In this document: positions 55,140-64,000 of the stretch, piece by piece | How the letters are laid out: each line of letters begins with the position of its first letter | Numbering within the stretch: the stretch's first letter is position 1 | Origin: Apoderus coryli | Lineage: Eukaryota > Arthropoda > Insecta > Coleoptera > Attelabidae | Reading direction: 5' to 3' | Assembly (NCBI GenBank): GCA_911728435.2 | Contig: OU452209.1 | Span: forward strand, 15,668,869-15,732,868 | Length of the DNA: 64,000 bases | Notes under the pieces: model-generated | The model's input: the letters and a program-made list of their open reading frames with translations, nothing else | What the model was told of the DNA's origin: nothing | Databases searched by the model: none | Made by a program: the position numbers and the translations under genes

Positions 55140-57290
55140 TTTAGAACTGCAACCGAAGGCCAACAGGTCGCGTAAGCAACATATGCAGCTAAGGTTGCCT
55201 AAGCAAGATACTAGTAAATAAGTCTAGAACTGTTAATTGGTCTTTGAAACCGAATGCCAACACATTGCTTAAGCAACATATGCAGCTAAGGTTGCCTACG
55301 CAAGATACTATATAGATCAGTCTAGAACTGTAAATTGGTCTTTGAATCGATTTCAAAATAGTGACGCGGCAACCTGATGTTGCTTTTATCTAAATGAATG
55401 CAAATAACAACATGCAACACTGATAACCAACGGGTTGCGTAGGCAAACTGCTGTTGCTTTTATACAAATGAATGTAAGTGCGTGCTACTAACGTTGTGAA
55501 GGCAAAGAGATTGCCTAAGCAACATATGCAGCTAAGGTTGCCTAAGCAAGATACTATGTAGATCAGTTTAGAACCGTAAATTGGTCTTTGAAACCGATTT
55601 CAAATTTATGACGCTGCAAACTGATGTTGCTTTCATCTCAATGAATACGACTAACAATAGGCAACACTGATAATCAACGTGTTGCGTAGGCAAACTGCTG
55701 TTGCTTTTATACAAATAAATGTAAGTGCGTGCTACTAATGTTGCGAAGGCCAACAGATTGCGTAAGCAACATATGCAGCTAAGGTTGCTTAAGCAAAATA
55801 CTATGTATCAGTCTAGAACTGTAAATTGGTCTTTGAACCGGTTTCACATTTGTGACGCGGCAATCTGACGTTGCTTTCATCTAAATGAATGCGACTAACA
55901 ACATGCAACACTGATAATCAACGGGTTGCGTAGGCAAACTGATGTTGCGTTTATACAAATGAATGTAAGTGTGTGCTACTAACGTTGCGAAGGCCAACAG
56001 ATTGCGTAAGCAACATATGCTGCTAGGGTTGCCTAAACAAGATACTAGTATATAAGTCTAGAACTGTTAATAGGTCTTTGAAACCGATTTCAAATTTATG
56101 ACGCTGCAACCTGATGTTGCTTTCATCTCAATAAATGCGACTAACGACAGGCAACACTGATAACCAACGGGTTGCGTAGGCAAACTGCTGTTGCTTTTAT
56201 ACAAATGAATGTAAGTGCGTGCTACTAACGTTGCGAAGACCAACAGATTCCGTAAGCAACATATGCAGCTAAGGTTGCCTAAGCAAGATACGATGTAGAT
56301 GAGTTTAGAACTGTTAATTAGTCTTTGAAACCGATTTCCAATTTGTGACTCTGCAACCTGATGTTGCTTTCATCTCAATGAATGCGACTAACAACACGCG
56401 ACACAGATAATCAACGGGTTGCGTAGGCAAACTGATGTTGCATTTATACAAATGAATGTAAGTGAGTGCTACTAACGTTGCGAAGGCAAACAGATTGCGT
56501 AAGCAACATATGCAGCTAAGGTTGCCTAAGCAAGATACTATGTAGATCAGTCTAGAACTGTAAATTGGTATTTGAAACCGATTTCAAATTTGTGACACTG
56601 CAACCTGATTTTGCTTTCATCTCAAGGAACATGCAACACTGATAACCAACGGGTTGCGTAGGCAAACTGCTGTTGCTTTTATACAAATGGATGTAAGTGC
56701 GTGCTTCTAATGTTGCGAAGGCAAACAGATTGCGTAAGCAACATATGCAGCTAAAGTTGCCTAAGCAAGATACGATGTAGATCAGTCTAGAACAGTAAAT
56801 TGGTCTTTAATCCGATTTCACATTTGCGACGCGGCAACCTGACGTTGCTTTCATCTAAATGAATGCAACTAACAATAGGTAACACTGATAACTGACGGGT
56901 TGCGTAGGCAAACTACTGTTGCTTTTATACAAATGAATGTAAGTGCGTGCTACTAACCTTGCGAATGCCAACAGATTGCTTAAGCAACATATGCAACTAA
57001 GGTTGCCTAAGCAAGATAATATGTAGATCATTCTAGAACTATAAATTGGTCTTTGAACCGATTTCACATTTGTGACGCGGCAAAACCTGACGTTGCTTTC
57101 ATCTAAATGAATGCAACTAACACCAGACAACACTGATAACCAACGTGTTGCGTAGGCAAACTGCTGTTGCATTTATACAAATGAATGTAAGTCAGTGCTA
57201 CTAACGTTGCTCTAGCGATAGCCAACAGGTTGCTTAAGCAATATTTGCAGATCAATCTAAGGTTGCCTAAGCAACATACTATGTAGATTA
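55140..57290. repeat. ~245-bp satellite array, 8-9 units
   Basis: The landmark 'ttgcctaagcaagatac' recurs near 55200, 55540, 55785, 56032, 56276, 56523, 56758 and 57004; the first interval contains a partial unit at 55285. Each unit is rich in GTTGC/GCAAC words, including GCAAC-CTGAT-GTTGC and TTGC-GTAA-GCAA hairpins. It lies just beyond the 3' end of aop. Short minus-strand frames inside are part of the repeat. Confidence 0.95.
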
Positions 57291-57670
57291 GTCTACATTA
57301 TGTCATGTGTGACATAACAAACTTTACTTTTTGTGGTTTATCGTTACTCACTCTGCATAATATGGAAACTTGCGGCATAGCCACAAATATGGAGAGACCG
57401 AATTTGCCTACCCACTGATTTTGTCAGTGCCTAGGCTGGTGAAGGATTATCTGCAAAAAATTAACTCATTCTCGAGGAGTTTCGATTATTTTGGCGTAAC
57501 TTTACAGGTTTTAACATCTAAACGTTGATTTTAATAAAAAAAAGTGTTAACATTATGTAGCTCGAAGGTCCAGTTTTACTTTTCTCCTAGTAATCACCAC
57601 AAAAATCAAAATCATTACCTACTAATCAACAATTGGCACCAAATATAGTCACTATAATCACTTATTATTG
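57291..57670. other. aop 3' UTR region
   Basis: Unique sequence between the aop stop codon and the 245-bp satellite. I see no clear AATAAA on the minus strand. Confidence 0.4.
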
Positions 57671-59701
57671 CTATTGCTCCGTGGGACTATGTTGTAAGTT
57701 TGTAATAATCGGTGGATCTGGTGAACACACGATGTTCGTAACGTTTCTACTTCGATTACTACTTAAATCTGTAGGTCCCTCCATACTTAAATCGGTGGGC
57801 ATATCATCGCATTCCTCACTTTTCCACACCAAATTACTCGGACTCTTCTCCTCACGCATCATGCATGGATCATGATGAAGTTGGTGATATCGCGTATCCA
57901 ACGGTTGCGTTTTCACATCGGATAGACGTGAATTATCCTCGTGGTGTTGCAACTCCACCATTGAATCCAACGGTTTCGTTTCTATAAACTCCCTTTTGAT
58001 GGTCACTTGGGGTATGATTTGAATTTGGGGTTTCATTGGAGCGTTTGGCACTGTTGGAGTCGTTGGAGCAGATGATGATGTTGTATCCATACGTTGACGG
58101 AGCAGCGAGATGTTCTTGATGTTACGCAGTTCCGTAGGGTTGCGGAGGAATCTGTAATTAATGCAACAACATTTGAAATCATATCTTAAGACATCATAAC
58201 AGGGACTTACTGGTAGCAATGTCGTTCGCCTTGTACTTTCCGCAAAATATTCACTCGATAGTAATATCGTAACGCTCGCGACATCTTGTCATAGTTCATG
58301 GATAAATGATTCTTCTGGATACCCCATAATTTCGCCAAACCAGCTGGATCAACTATTTTAAATACTCCAGTTTCGTTATTCTTCCACGCAATGAAGTTAG
58401 TGTACCTTTGAGCTGGATCATTGAGAAGCTGCTGAAGAAAATCCCAGAGAAGCCTTCCATCTAGAGAAATTATCAACAGTTAACCTCACCAAATACTAAT
58501 AAGTACTAAGAACTTACTTGTGCTTGGTTCTGATGACTCTCCACTACCGAAAAACTCCCGCTTGTACGCACCAGGGCTAGGTTCGTTGCCGAAAAACTCC
58601 CGTTTGTATAAACCAGGACTTGAAACGCTTTCACTCCCGAAGAACTCCCGCTTGTTATTGCTTTGGCTACCGTACAATCCTGGACTGGATATGTTGCCGT
58701 TGGTTTCCATCTTAGGGCTTCTTGGTGTTAGCAAAGGAATTTGGGGTATGTGAGTGTAACTGGGCGTGTTTGGTGGGCTGCTAACGTAACTGAAAGAATA
58801 ATTTCATGGTCCTTTAATGTCAACAACGTCATTGACAATTTAAAGGTTAGGATATGTGAAATAAAAATGTCCCTTACCCATTCTTAACATCCAAAGCATC
58901 CTCATCAGAGTCCGACTGATTACTTCCGCTGCTGGTATTATTATTACTCGCCGTGGTAAATATTGAATTGCCGAAATTCTGTTGCAAATCACTATGTTGG
59001 GGGCTGCTTGACTGACTGTCCACTGACGGTGCCGGACTCAGTGTTACCGAGTTACTTTGCGCCATCAATTGTGCTGCTAAACTAGCCGCTTGTGAACTGC
59101 TATGAAACGCTGTTGTATCACAGTTTTGTGAAATAATATGGTTCCAATTTGGCGTTGATGGTGTATGGGTACTGTGCGGAGATAGTGGGTACGGGTGTCT
59201 TGACGTTGGAGTTACTGGACTGTTCGGTAGAAGTCGTTGGAGGTTGTTGGCTTCGCGTAGAAGAATCTGAAGTACGTTGTGGAGAACGTCACCGGAACCT
59301 GGAGCGCGTTCAGAGAGATCAGTCCTGGAAAATATCCGTTAATGTAACAAAAATCATATCGATGTGTGTTTTAAATAGTTTCCTTACCTCGTCAACAAAC
59401 ACATCGCCTTTCCATTAATCTGAAACATATCCATATCGATCGGTTGTAAGTCGAATTCCCTCTCAGCCCATCTGAGAAACGATGCGACATCCTCTCTAGA
59501 CCAAACTCTTGGATCAGTTGCCAATGAAGCTGGTAATTGACTTTTGTAGTCCAATAGAGGTGACGATGGTTGGCTGAGTGATGGGAAACTGACTGGATAC
59601 CTCCACAAAAGGTCTGGACTGAATGGTAAAGGCAGTGGAAGACGATCCATGGCTGGGCCTGTTGTAGGTATAGGGGGCAGATGGCCGGGGACGAGCTTCA
59701 T
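57671..59701 (-). CDS. aop: ETS repressor Yan / anterior open
   Basis: Five coding exons on the minus strand, 59701-59388, 59324-58878, 58789-58518, 58460-58211 and 58151-57671, give 587 residues. A Pointed/SAM domain at about 63-135 spans exons 1-2 ([32 protein letters not shown]). The ETS domain at about 345-430 spans exons 3-5 ([44 protein letters not shown]). Exon 3 carries three KREFFG repeats. Two PTDLS motifs at 546-550 and 554-558 fit the PxDLS docking site for the CtBP corepressor. Several Ser-Pro sites fit MAPK control, the known way Yan is switched off by Ras signalling. Yan/ETV6 proteins polymerise through the SAM domain and repress ETS targets. An acceptor at 59712 precedes the ATG, so a 5' UTR exon lies beyond. 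Confidence 0.95.
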
Positions 59702-59759
59702 GTTTTATAATCTGAAATAAAAAGATAAATTATTGTAACTTTCAGGATATATTGTAGTT

Positions 59760-62170
59760 TTTTTGGGGAAATTATCTTAGATACGGCAACAGCGTATATT
59801 AGCAAAATTGTAGCAAATCCAAGCCGTGACAAAAAACTTAAATTACTTTTTCAATTATTTCGAGGAATTTCCGAGTTAGGATCAGTCACAGTCGAAAACT
59901 TGAGGTCTATGGGTATACGTTTTTGAAACCGGCCATTTTCGGGAAAATTATCAATGTTACGGCAACAATGTGCATAAAGAACATTGCAGCTAATTTAATT
60001 ATCTACTCAAAATCGCTAAAACTTTTTCTAATTTTCAGTATTGGCCTCAGCCAAATTTAAGTAAAGTCAAAAACCAGGTCTAAGGGTATAGCTTTCGGAA
60101 ATCGACTATTTATGGGGAAATTATCAGTGGTACGGCAACAATGTGTAAAAGTAAAATTGCAGCTAATTTAATTCTCTACTAAAAATCCTAATAACTTTTC
60201 CCAATATTTCAGTATTGGGCTCAGCCAAATTTAAGTAAAGTCGAAAACCATGTCTACGGATGTAACTTTCGGAAATCGACTATTTTTGGGGAAATTAGCA
60301 GTGATACGCCAACAATGTGTATAAGTAAAATTGCAGCTAATATAATTCTCTACTAAAAATCCCAATAACTTTTCCCAATATTTCAGTATTGGGCTCAGTC
60401 AAATTTAAGTAAATTTGAAAACCAGGTCTACGGATGTAACTTTTGGAAATCGACTATTTTTGGGGAAATTAGCAGTGATACGGCAACAATGTGCATAAGT
60501 AAAATTGCAGCTAATTTAATTCTCTACTAAAAATCCCAATAACTTTTCCCAATATTTCAGTATTGGGCTCAGCCAAATTTAAGTAAAGTCGAAAACCATG
60601 TCTACGGATGTAACTTTCGGAAATCGACTATTTTTGGGGAAATTATCAGTGATACGGCAACAATGTGTATAAGTAAAATTGCAGCTAATATAATTCTCTA
60701 CTAAAAATCCCAATAACTTTTCCCAATATTTCAGTATTGGGCTCAGTCAAATTTAAGTAAATTTGAAAACCAGGTCTACGGATGTAACTTTTGGAAATCG
60801 ACTATTTTTGGGGAAATTAGCAGTGATACGGCAACAATGTGTATAAGTAAATTGCAGCTAATATAATTCTCTACTAAAAATCCCAAAAACTTCTCGCTAT
60901 ATTTCAGGATTGGACTCAGTAAAATTTAAGTAAAGTTGAAAACCAGGTCTACGAAGATAACATTCGGAAATCGACTATTTATGGGGAAATTATCAGTGGT
61001 ACGGCAACAATGTGTATAAGTAAAATTGCAGCTAATATAATTCTCTACTAAAAATCCCAATAACTTTTCCCAATATTTCAGTATTGGGCTCAGTCAAATT
61101 TAAGTAAATTCGAAAACCAGGTCTACGGATGTAACTTTTGGAAATCGACTATTTTTGGGGAAATTAGCAGTGATACGGCAACAATGTGCATAAGTAAAAT
61201 TGCAGCTAATTTAATTCTCTACTAAAAATCCCAAAAACTTCTCACAATATTTCAGTATTGGGCTCAGTAAAATTTAAGTAAAGTTGAAAGCCAGGTCTAC
61301 GAAGATAACATTCGGAAATCGATTATTTATGGGGAAATTATCAGTGATATGGCAACAATGTATATAAGTAAAATTGCAGCTAATTTAATTCTTTACTAAA
61401 AATCCCAAAAACTTCTCACAATATTTCAGTATTGGGCTTAGTAAAATTTAAGTATAGTTGAAAACCAGGTCTACGAAGATAACATTCGGAAATCGACTAT
61501 TTATGGGGAAATTATCAGTGATACGGCAACAATGTGTATAAGTAAAATTGCAGCTAATTTAATTCTCTACTAAAAATCCCAAAAACTTCTCACTATATTT
61601 CAGGATTGGACTCAGTAAAATTTAAGTAAAGTTGAAAACCATGTCTACGAAGATAACATTCGGAAATCGACTATTTATGGGGAAATTATCAGAGATATGG
61701 CAACAATGTATATAAGTAAAATTGCAGCTAATTTAATTCTCTACTAAAAATCCCAAAAACTTCTCACAATATTTCAGTATTGGGCTCAGTAAAATTTAAG
61801 TAAAGTTGAAAACCAGGTCTACGAAGATAACATTCGGAAATCGACTATTTATGGGGAAATTATCAGTGATACGGCAACAATGTGTATAAGTAAAATTGCA
61901 GCTAAATTAATTATCTACTAAAAATCGCTATAACTTTTCAAAAAACTTCAGCATTGGGCTCAGTCACATTTAAATAAAGTCGAAAACCAGGTCTAAGGAT
62001 ATACCTTTTGGAAATCAACTATTTTTGAGACAATTATCAATGATACGGCAACAATGTATATAAGTAAAATTAAAGCCATCTTGATTATCTACTAAAAACC
62101 CTTATAACTTTTCCCAATATTTTGACGCATTACAGAACTGGGTTTGGTACAAATTTTGGAAATCGACTAT
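59760..62170. repeat. ~174-bp satellite array in the aop upstream intron
   Basis: About 14 units; 'acggcaacaatgtg' recurs near 59959, 60133, 60307, 60481, 60655 and 60829. Each unit holds CCCAATA-TTTCAG-TATTGGG. The outer units are more divergent than the inner ones. It lies upstream of the aop start codon, within the intron whose acceptor is at 59712. Confidence 0.95.
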
Positions 62171-63399
62171 TATTTGGAACACACAAACTGTAATTAAATA
62201 TAGAATTAATTAATTCATTAATTTCGATTTCTTTATCAGAGTTATCAATTAATATTATTATTTGGGAATGCTGTAGTTATTTTCTTTCTACGTTTATAAT
62301 AAACAAAAATCAAAAGATAGATAATTGTAAACAAATAAACAGAATATACTTAAACTATTGTGAAAATGTACAGACGTTATTTCATGCAACACTTGCAAAA
62401 CTCAACGTTACTTGAAATAGATTTTAGTACATAAGTATTATTACATTTCCGCGTCTACTAATTTACAATAAACGAATTATGTAATCCAAATAGTTATTAA
62501 CAACAATAAAAATACTACCTACTTAGCTATTAAAAAAAATGATTATAATAATTATTAATTTACACTATTATAACAAAGCTGGCATATTTGTTTTATTTAT
62601 AACAAAACCAGGAAAAGAATTAACATTAATATCTACTTAAATATACCATCAATGTCAACGGGAATAAATACTGGTTATAACTATCTCTTCCTTGTGTGTT
62701 TTTTTTTAAATCCATGTTACGACTTCCTTTGTCATATTTTTAAATTAATAAACTGCAAATATCTACAAACCCCACTGAATGTCATCAAAAGATTCTTCTT
62801 CAATAAATACCCTGAGATATAACTAAAGGCGTCTGCAAAAGGCTTAAAATCGGCATTCCCAAAACAGTAATATCATTGTATGTAATGCACGAAGCTAGAA
62901 AGAAACAAATTAGTCTAAATTTGCAACTGAGTTTCCACAATATTGTCCTGGGAATCCCCGTCAATATCCCATTCAAAAAAATAACCTCTGAGGCCGCCTC
63001 TGCTGCTATGATCAAATATATTAGGTAGTTATCTACCTATTAATAAGAAAATTAAAATAATCTTAATAAATTGCAATAACAGAGAACTAAGTAGGTATAA
63101 TAAATAGTTAGGTTATACTAATATTGTAGGTTTTGACGTTTACGGAAGTTATTTCAAGGCTAAGTTAATACTTACGTATTTTAAAAATCCATTTACATTA
63201 AACATTTTTCCGGTTAGTCTGTCTTTCTTTCTTTTATACAATATAGGTAGGTATATTATGATAAACCAAACATACAAAACTGAGAAAGAACCTCTAGTTA
63301 ATTACCAAGTTGAGAGAATGTGCATTTTTCCTGTACAGGACCGGACTACTCGTCATTTGAAATTGAAACTTTACACGTGTGTGAGTAAAGCAATAAAAT
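62171..63399. other. spacer between inverted satellite arrays
   Basis: About 1.2 kb of AT-rich unique sequence with no supported gene. The minus-strand frame at 63015-62800 has no recognised feature. Confidence 0.45.
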
Positions 63400-64000
63400 A
63401 AAATTCGGAAAAGTTATTAGGGTTTCTAGTAGAGAATTTAGAGGGCTTTAATTTTACTTATATACATTATTGAGGTATCACTGATAATTTACCCAAAAAT
63501 AGTCGATTTCCGAAAGATATATTCGTCGATCTGGTTTTCGACTTTACTTAAATTTGAGTGAGCCCAATACTGAAATATTGGGAAAAGTTATTGGGATTTT
63601 TAGTAGATAATTAAATTAGCTGCAATTTTACTTATACACATTGTTGCCGTATCACTGATAATTTTCCCGAAAATAGTCGATTTCCGAAAGTTACATCCGT
63701 AGACCTGGTTTTCGAATTTACTTAAATTTGACTGAGCCCAATACTGAAATATTGGGAAAAGTTATTGGGATTTTTAGTAGAGAATTAAACTAGCTGCAAT
63801 TTGACTTATACACATTGTTGCCGTATCACTGATAATTTCGCCAAAAATACTCGATTTCCGAAAGACATATTCGTCGATCTGGTTTTCGACTTTACTTAAA
63901 TTTGAGTGAGCCCAATACTGAAATATTGGGATTTTTAGTAGATAATTAAATTAGCTGCAATTTTACTTATACACATTGTTGCCGTATCACTGATAATTTC
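63400..64000. repeat. same ~174-bp satellite, opposite orientation
   Basis: The reverse complement of the 59760-62170 unit is seen ('cacattgttgccgtatcactgata', 'tactgaaatattggg') in at least three units that run off the window end. One unit is shortened near 63930. Confidence 0.95.

Noticed and set aside
56855..57172. Minus-strand 105-residue frame with Cys and Ser
   Set aside because: It lies within the 245-bp satellite and its wording repeats with the unit (compare 55568-55753).

Overview
This is AT-rich animal nuclear DNA, almost certainly insect and possibly a beetle (the order is a guess from repeat style). Genes have short GT-AG introns. The conserved proteins include an insect-type Yan/anterior open ETS repressor, a Taranis-like SERTA protein and a mitochondrial-clan P450. 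The rest is non-LTR retrotransposon debris, DNA transposon remnants and many tandem arrays.

Layout: 1-6.6 kb holds broken LINEs. 7.2-8.8 kb is a three-exon Taranis-like SERTA gene (tara). 8.9-13.1 kb is a ~540-bp tandem array whose minus strand carries conserved protein-like reading frames. 13.1-19.1 kb is a nest of short elements. 19.2-26.8 kb holds two copies of a small SERTA-like gene, each followed by its own tandem array and separated by a decayed P-element-like transposon with a THAP-type transposase. 26.8-28.1 kb holds a LINE tail and dispersed repeats.

28.2-47.2 kb is the gene-rich core: Taf7 (+), a ~170-bp satellite, Hyou1/GRP170 (-), Pomp (+), Fcf1 (-), KICS2 (+) and a 600-residue mitochondrial-clan P450 (+) whose fourth intron holds a 3.2-kb minisatellite. 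Hyou1/Pomp and Fcf1/KICS2 are divergent pairs; Pomp/Fcf1 converge with poly(A) signals 83 bp apart. The Hyou1 upstream region has an ER-stress-element-like site.

47.5-57.3 kb holds LINE remnants, a 41-bp minisatellite, a possible LTR-element primer-binding site and a ~245-bp satellite. 57.7-59.7 kb is the coding part of aop/yan (-). Its upstream intron holds a ~174-bp satellite in one orientation (59.8-62.2 kb) and in the opposite orientation (63.4 kb to the window end).

The core genes are housekeeping or regulatory (TFIID, ER chaperone, proteasome assembly, pre-rRNA processing, mTORC1 nutrient sensing) and do not form a pathway. The most unusual points are the tara-linked SERTA-like duplication with its internal empty-site control, the coding-like 540-bp array, the atypical P450 motifs, and the fact that five unrelated satellites each carry a short perfect inverted repeat. 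Intron-exon models were built by eye from splice signals and reading frame; all functional names rest on recalled family motifs, not on a search.
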